This document shows, one piece after another, positions 21,020 to 30,059 of a stretch of 64,000 nt of DNA; position 1 is the stretch's first letter; every line of letters starts with the position of its first letter. The position numbers and the translations under genes are program-made. Source of the stretch: Cellulomonas carbonis (GTDB lineage: Bacteria; Actinomycetota; Actinomycetes; Actinomycetales; Cellulomonadaceae). The notes beneath the pieces were generated by a model. That model saw only the letters and a list, made by a program, of their open reading frames with translations. It was not told the origin of the DNA and searched no databases. The stretch lies in contig NZ_BMEB01000001.1 in assembly GCF_014636275.1 (NCBI RefSeq), positions 921,468-985,467 of the forward strand, given 5' to 3'.

Positions 21020-22036
21020 GTGCCCACAACCCCCCGCCTCCTCGTCGCGCCCGTCGTCGGCCTCCTCGGGTGCGTCGGCCTCGTCGCGTGCTCGGCGCCG
21101 GCCACGCAGCCGACCGGCGAGCCGGCGGCCGTCACGGCGGGCAGGTCGGACGCGTCGGCGTTCCCCGTCACGGTCGACAACTGCGGCGTCGAGGTGACGC
21201 TCGAGGCGCCGCCCGAGCGCGTCGTCACCATCAAGTCGAGCATGACCGAGCTCGTGCTCGCGCTCGGGGCAGGCGACCGCGTCGTCGGGACCGGGTTCCC
21301 CGACGGGCCGGTGCCCGACGACCTCGCCGACGAGGCGGGCGACCTCCCCGTGCTCGCCGAGCGCGTCCCGTCGTCGGAGGTCGTGCTCGAGGCCCGGCCC
21401 GACCTGGTGATGGCCGGGTGGGAGTCGAACCTCACCGGTGAGGGCGCGGGTGAGCGGGACGTCCTCGCGGGGCTCGGCGTCGCGACGTACGTCTCGCCGT
21501 CCGCGTGCAAGGACCCGGCGTACCAGCCGGACCGCCTGACGTTCGACGACGTGTTCGCGGGCATCGAGGAGGCCGGGCGAGTGCTCGGCGCGAGCGACGC
21601 CGCGACGGACCTCGTCGAGGAGCAGCGCGCCGCACTCGCGGACGTCGAGGCCGACGACCGCGGGCTCACGGCCCTGTGGTACTCGTCGGGCACGGACATC
21701 CCGTACGTCGGGGCCGGGATCGGCGCGCCGCAGATGATCCTCGACGCCGTCGGTCTGCGGAACGTCGCCGCCGACGTGGCGGACACGTGGTCCTCGCTCG
21801 GCTGGGAGACGGTCGCCGCGGCCGACCCCGACGTGGTCGTGCTCGTCGACGCGGACTGGAACAGCGCCGAGTCGAAGAAGGAGTTCCTGGCCACGAGCCC
21901 CGCGACGCAGAACCTCACCGCGGTGCGCGAGGAGCGGTACCTCGTCGTGCCCTTCCCCGCGTCCGAGGCCGGGGTCCGCAACGTCGAGGCCGCGGCCGAG
22001 CTCGCCCGGCAGCTCGCAGCGCTCGACCTCGGATGA
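21020..22036 (+). CDS. proposed F420-0 ABC transporter, substrate-binding lipoprotein
   Basis: Fe3+-siderophore/cobalamin-type periplasmic-binding protein, 338 residues from the GTG at 21020, which has a GGAG upstream. The signal peptide ends in the lipobox LVAC with Cys24. Sequence and context match the family proposed to bind the F420 precursor F420-0: the permease and ATPase follow with ATGA overlaps, and cofE plus an F420-dependent oxidoreductase are adjacent. Without that context it would be called a siderophore or B12 binding protein. Confidence 0.8.
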   Translation: MPTTPRLLVAPVVGLLGCVGLVACSAPATQPTGEPAAVTAGRSDASAFPVTVDNCGVEVTLEAPPERVVTIKSSMTELVLALGAGDRVVGTGFPDGPVPDDLADEAGDLPVLAERVPSSEVVLEARPDLVMAGWESNLTGEGAGERDVLAGLGVATYVSPSACKDPAYQPDRLTFDDVFAGIEEAGRVLGASDAATDLVEEQRAALADVEADDRGLTALWYSSGTDIPYVGAGIGAPQMILDAVGLRNVAADVADTWSSLGWETVAAADPDVVVLVDADWNSAESKKEFLATSPATQNLTAVREERYLVVPFPASEAGVRNVEAAAELARQLAALDLG

Positions 22037-23091
22037 CGGGCGGGTCCTCGGTCCCGGCAGCCCCGCGCGCGGTCCCCGCGGGGCTGCTCGCGGGCATCGG
22101 GGTCGTCGCGCTCGCGCTCTCGGTCACGGTCGCCGTCACGATCGGGCCCGCGGACATCGCCGTCACGGACGTCTGGCGGACGGCGTGGCACCACGTCACG
22201 GGCGCGCCGGGCGCGCCCGGGATGGACGCGCTGCGCGACGGGATCGTGTGGCAGCTGCGGTTCCCGCGCGTGCTCACCGCGGCCGCGGTGGGTGCCGGCC
22301 TCGCGCTCGCGGGCGCGGTCATGCAGGGCCTGACCCGCAACCCGCTCGCCGACCCCTACCTCCTCGGCCTCTCGGGGGGCGCGTCCCTGGGCGCCGTCGC
22401 GGTCCTCGTGCTCGGCGCGGCCGTCCTGCTCCCCGTGGCGGCGTTCGCGGGTGCGGTGCTCGCGCTCGCCGCCGCCCTCGGCCTGGCGGGCTCGCTGGGC
22501 CGCATCACGCCCGCGCGCACGATCCTCGCCGGCCTCGCCGTGGGACACCTCGCCGCCGCGGGCACGTCGTTCGTCATCTTCTGGTCCGCGACGGGCGACT
22601 CCTACCGCGAGATCCTCGCGTGGCTCATGGGCTCGCTCGCAGGGGCGACCTGGGGCTCGGTCGCGATCGCGGGCGGCGCGCTCGTCGCGCTCGGCACGCT
22701 GCTGACCCTGAGCGGGCGCACGCTCGACGCGTTCGCGTTCGGGGACACGGCGGCGTCGGCGCTCGGCGTCGAGGTCGACCGCACGCGCTGGGCGCTGCTG
22801 ACCGTCGTCGCGCTCCTGACCGGCGCCCTGGTCGCCGTGAGCGGGTCGATCGGCTTCGTCGGGCTGATCCTCCCGCACGCGGTGCGCCTGGTCGCGGGCG
22901 CTGCGCACCGCCGGCTCCTGCCGCTCTCGGCGCTCGCGGGCGCCACGTTCCTCGTGTGGGCGGACACCGCGGCGCGCACGCTCTTCGAGCCCCGGGAGCT
23001 CCCCGTCGGGATCGTCACGGCGTTCCTCGGTGCGCCGGCGTTCGCACTCCTGCTGTGGCGTCACCGCTCGCGGGCGGGGGCGCTCGGATGA
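22033..23091 (+). CDS. proposed F420-0 ABC transporter, permease (BtuC/FecCD family)
   Basis: Integral membrane protein of 352 residues with about nine or ten hydrophobic segments. FecCD signatures are present: RFPRVLTAAAVGAGLALAGA, TRNPLADPYLLGLSGGAS and SGSIGFVGLILPH. The ATG overlaps the binding-protein stop (ATGA). It should form a homodimeric channel with the ATPase encoded next. The substrate assignment rests on gene context only. Confidence 0.88.
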   Translation: MTGGSSVPAAPRAVPAGLLAGIGVVALALSVTVAVTIGPADIAVTDVWRTAWHHVTGAPGAPGMDALRDGIVWQLRFPRVLTAAAVGAGLALAGAVMQGLTRNPLADPYLLGLSGGASLGAVAVLVLGAAVLLPVAAFAGAVLALAAALGLAGSLGRITPARTILAGLAVGHLAAAGTSFVIFWSATGDSYREILAWLMGSLAGATWGSVAIAGGALVALGTLLTLSGRTLDAFAFGDTAASALGVEVDRTRWALLTVVALLTGALVAVSGSIGFVGLILPHAVRLVAGAAHRRLLPLSALAGATFLVWADTAARTLFEPRELPVGIVTAFLGAPAFALLLWRHRSRAGALG

Positions 23092-23894
23092 GCCTGCGCC
23101 TGGAGGACCTCTCGTGGTCGGTCGACGGGCGCCTCGTCGTCGACGGCGTCGACTGCACGCCCCCGACGGGTGCCCTCACGGGCCTGCTCGGCCCCAACGG
23201 GGCCGGGAAGTCGACGCTCCTGCGCCTCGTCGCGGGCGTCGTGCGGGCCGACCGCGGCGGGGCGGTGCTCGACGGCGAGGACCTGCTCGCGCTGCGGCGC
23301 CGCGAGCGCGCGAGGCGGCTCGCCCTGGTCGAGCAGGAGGCGGTCGCCGAGGTCCCGCTCACCGTGCGGGACGCGGTGCTGCTGGGGCGCACGCCCCACG
23401 GCGGGCCGTGGGCGGGGACGTCACGGCACGACCTCGAGGTGGTCGACGCGGCGCTCGCGGAGGCCGGGGCGGGTGAGCTCGCCGACCGCGTCCTCGGGAC
23501 GCTGTCGGGCGGCGAGCGCCAGCGCGTGCACGTCGCCCGCGCGCTCGCGCAGGAGCCGCGGCTCCTGCTGCTGGACGAGCCGACCAACCACCTCGACGTC
23601 CACGCGCAGCTCGACCTGCTGCACCTGCTGCGGGGGCTCACTCAGCGCGGCGTGACGGTCGTCGCCGCGCTGCACGACCTCAACCTCGCGGCGTCGTCGT
23701 GCGACCACGTCGTGCTCCTCGCGCGCGGCCGCGTCGTGGCGGCGGGCGGCGTGCGGGACGTGCTGACGCCGGCCGTCCTCGAGCCCGTCTACGGCGTGCG
23801 GTGCCACGTGCTCGAGCACCCCGTCACCGGGCGGCCCGTCCTGACGTTCGACCCGCTCGGAGGGCCCGGCGCGCACGGCGCGGTGGCACGATGA
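23088..23894 (+). CDS. proposed F420-0 ABC transporter, ATP-binding protein
   Basis: ABC ATPase of 268 residues, FecE/BtuD-like. Walker A is GPNGAGKS (35-42), the signature is LSGGERQRVHVARAL, and Walker B is LLLLDEPTNHLD. It begins in an ATGA overlap with the permease, and its own stop overlaps the following HhH-GPD gene in the same way, so four genes form one transcript. Confidence 0.9.
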   Translation: MSLRLEDLSWSVDGRLVVDGVDCTPPTGALTGLLGPNGAGKSTLLRLVAGVVRADRGGAVLDGEDLLALRRRERARRLALVEQEAVAEVPLTVRDAVLLGRTPHGGPWAGTSRHDLEVVDAALAEAGAGELADRVLGTLSGGERQRVHVARALAQEPRLLLLDEPTNHLDVHAQLDLLHLLRGLTQRGVTVVAALHDLNLAASSCDHVVLLARGRVVAAGGVRDVLTPAVLEPVYGVRCHVLEHPVTGRPVLTFDPLGGPGAHGAVAR

Positions 23895-24478
23895 CGTCCA
23901 TGGCTTCCCTGTGGCTCACCGGTGACCCGGAGGCGGACCGCCTGCTCGACGACGACCCGTTCGCGCTCCTGGTCGGCATGCTGCTGGACCAGCAGGTCGC
24001 GATGGAGACGGCCTTCGCGGGCCCGCACAAGATCGCCGAACGGATGGGCGGCCTCGACCCTCGGCGGATCGCGGACGCCGACCCCGAGGACTTCGCGGCG
24101 CTGTGCGCGACGCCGCCCGCGGTGCACCGCTACCCCGGCTCGATGGCCGGCCGCATCCAGGCGGTCGCGCGCGCGGTCGTCGACGAGCACGACGGCGACG
24201 TGACGCGCCTGTGGACCGACGGCGACCCCGACGCGCGCGAGGTGCTGCGCCGGCTCAAGGCCCTCCCCGGGTTCGGCGACCAGAAGGCACGGATCTTCCT
24301 CGCCCTGCTCGGCAAGCAGCGTGGCGTCACCCCTCTGGGGTGGCGCGAGGTCGCGGGTGCCTACGGCGAGGAGGGCGCGCACCGCTCGATCGCGGACGTC
24401 ACGGACGCCGGGTCGCTCGGTCGGGTCCGCGAGACCAAGCGCGCGGCGAAGGCCGCGGCACGCGCCGCGAAGGGCTGA
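23891..24478 (+). CDS. HhH-GPD-type base-excision repair protein
   Basis: The product has 195 residues related to the uncharacterised HhH-GPD family; these resemble DNA glycosylases that remove damaged bases. The hairpin-helix-hairpin lies in LKALPGFGDQKARIFLALLG (about 119-138), and the C-terminal tail is a Lys/Ala/Arg-rich KRAAKAAARAAKG, likely to help DNA binding. The start ATG overlaps the ATPase stop; a second ATG three codons later is also possible. Why a repair gene sits in an F420 transport operon is unclear. The convergent cofE ends 50 bp away. Confidence 0.8.
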   Translation: MTSMASLWLTGDPEADRLLDDDPFALLVGMLLDQQVAMETAFAGPHKIAERMGGLDPRRIADADPEDFAALCATPPAVHRYPGSMAGRIQAVARAVVDEHDGDVTRLWTDGDPDAREVLRRLKALPGFGDQKARIFLALLGKQRGVTPLGWREVAGAYGEEGAHRSIADVTDAGSLGRVRETKRAAKAAARAAKG

Positions 24479-24528
24479 CGGCGGGGCCGGCCGGTCGGTC
24501 GCCAGGTCGGTCGCCGCGTCGACGCGGC

Positions 24529-25320
24529 TCAGGCGCTCGGCGCCCGATCGGTGTCGGCCCGCGCGTCGGCGACCCCGCGGGCGTAGGCCTCGGCCGAGCC
24601 CTCGCGGAACATGTCCTGCTCGGCGGGCCGGACGAGGACGCGCGCACCCGGTCCGTCGTCGTCGGTCACGTGGGCGGCGAGGCCCCGGACGACGGCGACG
24701 GGCCGACCGCCCGCCTTGCCACGCACGAGCTCGCTCGCGGCGGCGACCTCGTCGGCGACCGCGGTGACGGTCACGACGAGCGGCCTGCCGTGCGAGTCCG
24801 TGCCGCCGCGCAGGTCGTCCAGCACGCGCAGCCCTGCCGCGCCGATCGCGATGTCGGTGAGGCCCTCGCGCCACGCGCGCCCCGCGGTGTCGGTCACCAC
24901 GACCGCCAGGCGCACGCCGAACCGGTCCGCGAGCGCGGCCCGCAGGCGTCGCGCGGACGCGTCCGGGTCCTCGGGCAGCAGCAGGACGGTGCCCTCGGGC
25001 GTGTTGCTCGCGTCGACACCGGCGGCCGCCATGACCAGCCCGAGCCGGTTCTCGACGATCCGTAGGGTCCCGTGCGCGTGCACCCGCGTCGCGACGACGC
25101 GCACGGTCTCCGCCGTGATCGCGTCCTCGCGGTCCGCCGCGGCGACGACGCGGCCCTCGGCCTTCGACACGACCTTGCTCGTGACGACGACGACGTCGCC
25201 GTCCGCGAGGCCCTCGGCCTCGAGCAGGTCGCCGACGAGCCGCGCGAGGTCGTCACCGGGCCCGACCTCGCCCATCCCGTCGGGCGCCCACACCGCCAGG
25301 CGCGACGACGGCCGCGTCAC
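24529..25320 (-). CDS. cofE: coenzyme F420-0:L-glutamate ligase
   Basis: GTP-dependent ligase that adds gamma-glutamate to F420-0. The product has 263 residues, the single-domain CofE length; the two-domain mycobacterial FbiB is about 450. Typical motifs are [52 protein letters not shown] and VVRGLA. The GTG start overlaps the stop of the F420-dependent oxidoreductase (GTGA). No genes for the 5-deazaflavin core or lactyl transfer (fbiC, cofC, cofD) are in the window, consistent with precursor import by the convergent ABC system. Confidence 0.93.
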   Translation of the reverse strand: MTRPSSRLAVWAPDGMGEVGPGDDLARLVGDLLEAEGLADGDVVVVTSKVVSKAEGRVVAAADREDAITAETVRVVATRVHAHGTLRIVENRLGLVMAAAGVDASNTPEGTVLLLPEDPDASARRLRAALADRFGVRLAVVVTDTAGRAWREGLTDIAIGAAGLRVLDDLRGGTDSHGRPLVVTVTAVADEVAAASELVRGKAGGRPVAVVRGLAAHVTDDDGPGARVLVRPAEQDMFREGSAEAYARGVADARADTDRAPSA

Positions 25321-26318
25321 CGCGACAGGTGCGGCAGCACGTCGCGGCCGAAGACCTCGATCCACTCGCGCTGGTTGCGTCCGACGTTGTGCAGGTAGAT
25401 CCGGTCGAAGCCGAGGTCGACGTACTTCTGCAGCTCGGCGCGGTGCACGTCGGGGTCGGCGGAGACGACCATGCGCCCCGCGAAGTCCTCGGGCCGCACG
25501 AGCTTGGCCATGGCCTCGAAGTCGTGCGGCGAGCGGATGTCGCCCTTGGGGAACTTCATGCCGCCGTTGGGCCACTGCTCGAGCGCGTTCGCCATGGCCT
25601 GCTCGTCGGTCTCGGCCCACGACACGTGGACCTGGAGCACCTTGGGCATGGTCGAGGGGTCCTTGCCAGCCTCACGCGCACCCTCCTCGAACTTCGCGAA
25701 GAGCCCGCTGATCTTCTCCAGCGGCGCGCCCACGGTGATGAGGCCGTCGGCGTGACGGCCCGTGCGCTTGGCGGTCACGGGGCCGGCCGTCGCCACGAGG
25801 ATCTCGGGCGGCGTCTCGGGCATCGTCCACAGCCGCGTGGACTCGAGCTTGTAGAAGGTGCCCGAGTGCTTGACGTCCTTGCCGGTGAGGCCCGACTGGA
25901 AGAGCTTCTTGATGATCTCGATGGCCTCGAACATGCGGTTGATCCGCTCGGGCGCCTCGGGCCAGTACGTGCCGAGGATGTGCTCGTTGAGCGCCTCGCC
26001 CGAGCCGAGACCGAGCCAGTGCCGTCCCGGGTACATCGCCGCCAGCGTCGCCGACGCCTGCGCGACGAGCGCGGGGTGCCAGCGGAAGGTGGGCGCGGTG
26101 ACGCCCGGGCCGAGGTCGCCCGTCGTGCGCTCGCCGAGGGCCGACAGGACGTTCCACACGAAGGCGGCGTGCCCCTGCGCGGGGACCCACGGCTGGAAGT
26201 GGTCGGCCGCCATCACGCCCGAGAAGCCGTGCTGCTCGGCCAGGACGCTGTACTCGACGATCTCCGTCGGGTGGAACTGCTCGAGCGCCGCCGCGTACCC
26301 GACCGCCAGACCTGCCAC
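25317..26318 (-). CDS. LLM-class F420-dependent oxidoreductase (F420-G6P dehydrogenase-like family)
   Basis: Luciferase-like TIM-barrel enzyme using F420, 333 residues from the GTG at 26318 (GAGG 6 nt upstream; a GTG at 26330 is also possible). The sequence ([25 protein letters not shown], then AADHFQPW and [14 protein letters not shown]) matches the family around F420-dependent glucose-6-phosphate dehydrogenase. The true substrate is unknown. Overlap with cofE ties production of the mature cofactor to its use. TAGTGT about 40 bp upstream could be its -10. Confidence 0.9.
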   Translation of the reverse strand: MAGLAVGYAAALEQFHPTEIVEYSVLAEQHGFSGVMAADHFQPWVPAQGHAAFVWNVLSALGERTTGDLGPGVTAPTFRWHPALVAQASATLAAMYPGRHWLGLGSGEALNEHILGTYWPEAPERINRMFEAIEIIKKLFQSGLTGKDVKHSGTFYKLESTRLWTMPETPPEILVATAGPVTAKRTGRHADGLITVGAPLEKISGLFAKFEEGAREAGKDPSTMPKVLQVHVSWAETDEQAMANALEQWPNGGMKFPKGDIRSPHDFEAMAKLVRPEDFAGRMVVSADPDVHRAELQKYVDLGFDRIYLHNVGRNQREWIEVFGRDVLPHLSR

Positions 26319-26402
26319 ACGACACCTCACGTCCTCGTCGGCCGGCGCGTCCGGCCCGTCCCTGGCGACACTACCCACGCGGCACCGCACGGGGCACACC
26401 CG

Positions 26403-26427
26403 GGCCGCGCCTGCGTACGGCGCGGCC
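26403..26427 (-). terminator. terminator between the ABC exporter and the F420 oxidoreductase
   Basis: A 9-bp GC stem (GGCCGCGCC with GGCGCGGCC) and a 7-nt loop, about 60 bp past the exporter permease stop. Further inverted repeats follow between 26430 and 26480. It should separate the exporter from the downstream minus-strand genes. Confidence 0.5.
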
Positions 26428-26486
26428 GTGCGGCACGGACGACGCCGGCCCGGCCCGTGCGCGGGGCACGGACCGGGCCGGGAGGG

Positions 26487-29015
26487 TCACTCGTAGGAGA
26501 CCGCGTCGAGCACGTCCATCCGGGCGGCCCGGATCGCGGGCCACAGGGCCGCGACCGCGCCGATGACGACGGCGAGCCCGAGCAGGACGCCGAGCTGGCC
26601 CCACGGGACGGCGAGCTCGGTGAGCCCCTCGTCGGCGAACACCTGCGGCAGCGTCGCGGCGAGCCCGGTGCCGACCACGAGCCCGAGGACCGTCCCGAAG
26701 ACCGCGGTGAGGACCGACTCGATCGTCACGACGGTCGCGAGCTGGAGCCGCCCGAGGCCGACCGCGCGGAGCAGGCCGATCTCCCGGGTGCGCTCCGCGA
26801 TCGACAGCGCGAGCGTGTTGACGATGCCGAGCACCGCGATCACGATCGACAGGCCCAGGAGCGCGTAGAGGATCACGAGCACCTGGTCGACCTGGTCGGC
26901 GAGCTCGTCCGCGAACTGCTCGTTGTCGAGCACCGAGACGACGACGTACGGGCGCACGACGTCGGTCACGTCGTCGCGCAGCGCGTCGAGGTCCGCTCCC
27001 TCCACGGCGACGACGAACACCGTGTCGATCACGGCCTCGGTCGTCGGGACCAGCTCGGTGAAGACGTCCTCGGGGAGGACCACGGGCGCACCGAGCGCCC
27101 GCGAGTCGATCACGGCACCGATCGTCAGCTCGCGCTCGCCTAGGCCCGCACCGACCGTCACGGTGTCGCCCACCGACCAGCCCTCGTCCTCCGCGCGGCT
27201 GCGCTGGACCGCGACCTCGCCGTCGGCCATGCGGTCGGTCGACCCCTCGACCACCTCCACGTCGAGCGCCGAGCCGAACGCGCCCGCGGGCAGGCCGAGG
27301 CCGAAGTCCGACGTCCCGTCGACGGTCAGCGCGGCGAACCGCACCGGGTCGGCACGGTCGACGCCGTCGAGCGCGGCGACCGCACCCACGACCTCCTCGG
27401 GGACGGCCTGCGTGGCCGACTGCACGAGCAGGTCGGACGTCGACTCGTTCTCGACGATGACGCGCGTCGAGGCCTGCGTCGACGCCGCGAGGACCGACGC
27501 CGCCCCGACGAGCGCCATGCCGATCATGAGCGCGCTCGCCGTGCTGGCGGTGCGGCGCGGGACCCGCGTCACGTTGCCGCGCGCGAGCGCGCCGAGCGGC
27601 CGGACGAGCGCGACGGCGGGTGCCGCGAGGACGCCGAGGGCGGCCGGGACGACCGTCGGCGCGAGCAGCAGGACCGACACGACGACCGACGCCGCGCCGA
27701 GGCCGAGGACCGTGCCGGCGTCCTCGGTGCCACGCACCGCGAGCGCGACGGCCGCGATCCCGCCGACGAGCAGCACCGCACCCGCGGCGGCCCGCACGAC
27801 CGACCTGCGGTCGTGCGTGACGACCTCGTCGCGCATGGCCTCGACGGGCGGCGTGAGCGCCGCCCGTCGCGCCGGGACGGCCGCCGCGACGAGGCTCACG
27901 ACCGTGCCCGTGACGACCGAGACGACCACCGTGAAGCCGTCGAGCGGGATCCGGCCGGACAGCTCCATGCCCATGGTCGCGAAGAACCCGCGCAGTGCCG
28001 CGACGAGGCCGACACCCGCGCCGACGCCGAGCGCCGACCCGAGCAGGCCGACGACCGCCGCCTGCACGAGGATCGTCGAGAAGACCTGGAGCGGCGAGGC
28101 CCCCACGGCGCGCAGCATCGCGTACTCGCGCTGACGCTGACGGACGACCATCTGGAACGTGTTGGCGATGATGAACGCGCCGACGAAGAGCGAGATCGCG
28201 GCGAACACGAGCAGGAACGTCGAGACGAAGCCGAGCGCCGACTGGACCTGCTCCTCGGACTCCTCGCGCAGCAGCTCGCCCGTGACGGCCGCGACGGTGT
28301 CGTCGCCCACGGCGGCGGACAGCGCGTCGACGAGCCCCTCCTGCGTCGTGCCCTCCTCGCCGTACACCGCCATGGTCGCGACGGTGCCGTCGGGCGCGTA
28401 CGCCGCCGTGGCGGTGTCGACGTCGAGCATGACGATGACGGCACCCGCGAGCGGCGCCGCGAAGGCGGCCTCGCCGACGACCTCGACCTCGGCGAGCGCC
28501 CCGCCGACCACGACGGTCGTCCGGTCGCCGACTGCGAGGCCCGACGCCTCGAGCGTCGACGACTCGAGCGCGACCTCGTCGGGGCCCTGCGGCGCACGTC
28601 CGTCCACGAGCTCGACCGACGGGTCGTCGTCGTACATGGCCATCGCGAAGCTCGGGGCCCCGTTGCCGCTGATGACCGCGGTGCCCTCGCTGCCGACGAC
28701 GACGATCGGGCCCGTGATGTCGGGCAGCACGCGGTCGACGCCCTCGACGCGCTCGGCGTCGTCCGCGACGGACAGCGGGATCCGGTTGCGCTCGGTGCCC
28801 AGGCCCGTCGGGCTCGTCGTCGAGGTCTCCTGCGCGCCGCGCAGGTAGGCGTCGCCGACGACGGAGCTCGCGATGATGTCCGAGAAGGTGGTCGACAGCA
28901 TGGTCCGCAGCGCGAACGTGCCGGCCACGAAGGCGACGCCGAGCAGGACGGCGAGCACCGAGAGCAGGAAGCGGCCCAGGTGGCTGCGGATGCCCCGCAG
29001 CGCGACCCGGGTCAC
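26487..29015 (-). CDS. ABC transporter permease, FtsX/MacB family
   Basis: Large membrane protein of 842 residues with two FtsX-type repeats: an N-terminal TM helix, an extracellular domain, three or four TM helices near 260-420, then a second extracellular domain and three C-terminal TM helices. The GTG start overlaps the ATPase stop (GTGA), so I reject the much longer reading frame. Such pairs export lipids, lipoproteins or antimicrobial peptides, or transduce mechanical signals; substrate unknown. Confidence 0.92.
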   Translation of the reverse strand: MTRVALRGIRSHLGRFLLSVLAVLLGVAFVAGTFALRTMLSTTFSDIIASSVVGDAYLRGAQETSTTSPTGLGTERNRIPLSVADDAERVEGVDRVLPDITGPIVVVGSEGTAVISGNGAPSFAMAMYDDDPSVELVDGRAPQGPDEVALESSTLEASGLAVGDRTTVVVGGALAEVEVVGEAAFAAPLAGAVIVMLDVDTATAAYAPDGTVATMAVYGEEGTTQEGLVDALSAAVGDDTVAAVTGELLREESEEQVQSALGFVSTFLLVFAAISLFVGAFIIANTFQMVVRQRQREYAMLRAVGASPLQVFSTILVQAAVVGLLGSALGVGAGVGLVAALRGFFATMGMELSGRIPLDGFTVVVSVVTGTVVSLVAAAVPARRAALTPPVEAMRDEVVTHDRRSVVRAAAGAVLLVGGIAAVALAVRGTEDAGTVLGLGAASVVVSVLLLAPTVVPAALGVLAAPAVALVRPLGALARGNVTRVPRRTASTASALMIGMALVGAASVLAASTQASTRVIVENESTSDLLVQSATQAVPEEVVGAVAALDGVDRADPVRFAALTVDGTSDFGLGLPAGAFGSALDVEVVEGSTDRMADGEVAVQRSRAEDEGWSVGDTVTVGAGLGERELTIGAVIDSRALGAPVVLPEDVFTELVPTTEAVIDTVFVVAVEGADLDALRDDVTDVVRPYVVVSVLDNEQFADELADQVDQVLVILYALLGLSIVIAVLGIVNTLALSIAERTREIGLLRAVGLGRLQLATVVTIESVLTAVFGTVLGLVVGTGLAATLPQVFADEGLTELAVPWGQLGVLLGLAVVIGAVAALWPAIRAARMDVLDAVSYE

Positions 29016-29830
29016 CGGGTCACCGGGCCGGCGGTCTGCGCGAGGGGCTGCTCGTGACGTCCGTGGCCGTCGCCGTCGCCGGGCGTGAAGCCGCGGAGCG
29101 CGTCGAGCACGGTCTCGCGCGTGGGGTCCTCGAGCTCGCCGACGAGGCGGCCGTCGGCGAGGAACAGCACGCGGTGGGCGTACGACGCGGCGGTCGCGTC
29201 GTGCGTGACCATGACGATCGCCTGACCGAGCTCGTCGACCGAGCGCCGCAGGAAGCCCAGCACCTCGCCCGACGACCGCGAGTCGAGGTTGCCGGTGGGC
29301 TCGTCGGCGAAGACGACCGCGGGCCGCGAGATCAGCGCGCGCGCGCACGCGACGCGCTGCTGCTGACCGCCGGAGAGCTCCCCCGGGCGGTGGTCGAGCC
29401 GGTCGCGCAGGCCGACCGCGTCCACCACGGTGTCGAACCACGCGCGGTCGACGGGCCGCCGCGCGATGTCGAGCGGCAGGCGGATGTTCTCCTCGGCGGT
29501 GAGCGTGGGGATGAGGTTGAAGGCCTGGAAGACGAAGCCGAGCCGGGTGCGGCGCAGGCGCGTGAGCCGGCGCTGGTTCATCCGGCCCACGTCCTCGCCG
29601 TCGACGACGACGGTGCCCGCCGTCGGGGTGTCGAGCCCCGCCATGCAGTGCATCAGCGTCGACTTCCCCGAGCCCGAGGGGCCCATGATCGCGGTGAGCT
29701 CACCGCGCGCGAAGTCGACGGAGACGCCGTCCAGCGCCCGGACGACCGCCTCTCCCCTGCCGTAGGTCTTGACCAGGTCCCGCGCGGAGGCGATGGGTCC
29801 CACCCCGGGGTCCGCGGCCAGTGCTCGCAT
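29012..29830 (-). CDS. ABC transporter ATP-binding protein, MacB/LolD type
   Basis: ATPase of 272 residues partnering the FtsX-type permease. Walker A is GPSGSGKS (50-57); [32 protein letters not shown] and VVFADEPTGNLDSRSS are the LolD/MacB hallmarks. The C-terminus extends about 30 residues past the usual end, rich in Gly, His and Asp. The ATG at 29830 follows GAAGGA. Three CCCTGA repeats in the divergent region toward valS may be a regulator site. Confidence 0.94.
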   Translation of the reverse strand: MRALAADPGVGPIASARDLVKTYGRGEAVVRALDGVSVDFARGELTAIMGPSGSGKSTLMHCMAGLDTPTAGTVVVDGEDVGRMNQRRLTRLRRTRLGFVFQAFNLIPTLTAEENIRLPLDIARRPVDRAWFDTVVDAVGLRDRLDHRPGELSGGQQQRVACARALISRPAVVFADEPTGNLDSRSSGEVLGFLRRSVDELGQAIVMVTHDATAASYAHRVLFLADGRLVGELEDPTRETVLDALRGFTPGDGDGHGRHEQPLAQTAGPVTR

Positions 29831-29929
29831 GTTCGTGTCCTTCGTCGTCGCAGTGGTCGCGGGTCGCCGTCGTCCCGCGTGTCGGGTCGATCGTGCTGGA
29901 CCGCAGCCCGGCACCGACATCGGGGACGG

Positions 29930-29959
29930 CCCTGAACCGGCCCCTGAACGGGCCCTGAG
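29930..29959. repeat. three CCCTGA direct repeats in the exporter-valS divergent region
   Basis: CCCTGAA at 29930 and 29942 and CCCTGAG at 29953 lie 12 and 11 bp apart, so all fall on one face of the helix. Such phased direct repeats are typical of OmpR-type response-regulator sites. They lie 100 bp upstream of the exporter ATPase start and 100 bp upstream of valS, so either gene could be the target. Confidence 0.45.
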
Positions 29960-29990
29960 TCCCAGGGTCGCCCACCCCGAGGACGGACGA

Positions 29991-30044
29991 CAGACCCTGC
30001 GGGTTCCCGTGCCGCTCGCGTGCACGGGCGGACCCCGCGGTCTG
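29991..30044 (+). promoter_or_regulatory. nested hairpin directly upstream of the valS ribosome-binding site
   Basis: Three successive helices nest around one loop: CAGACC/GGTCTG (29991-29996, 30039-30044), GCGGG/CCCGC (29999-30003, 30034-30038) and CCCGTGC/GCACGGG (30006-30012, 30022-30028). The valS Shine-Dalgarno GGGAGA begins where the stem ends. I see no T-box motif. It could act on valS translation or block read-through. Confidence 0.5.
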
Positions 30045-30059
30045 GGAGAATCGGCGCCC

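Noticed and set aside
20365-23064. An 899-codon minus-strand frame across the F420-type importer
   Set aside because: The plus strand encodes intact lipobox, FecCD and ABC ATPase motifs with ATGA couplings; the antisense frame is an Arg/Ser shadow.
29831-30059. A T-box for valS, by analogy with ileS
   Set aside because: The required TGGNACC-containing motif is absent; only an unrelated nested hairpin is present.
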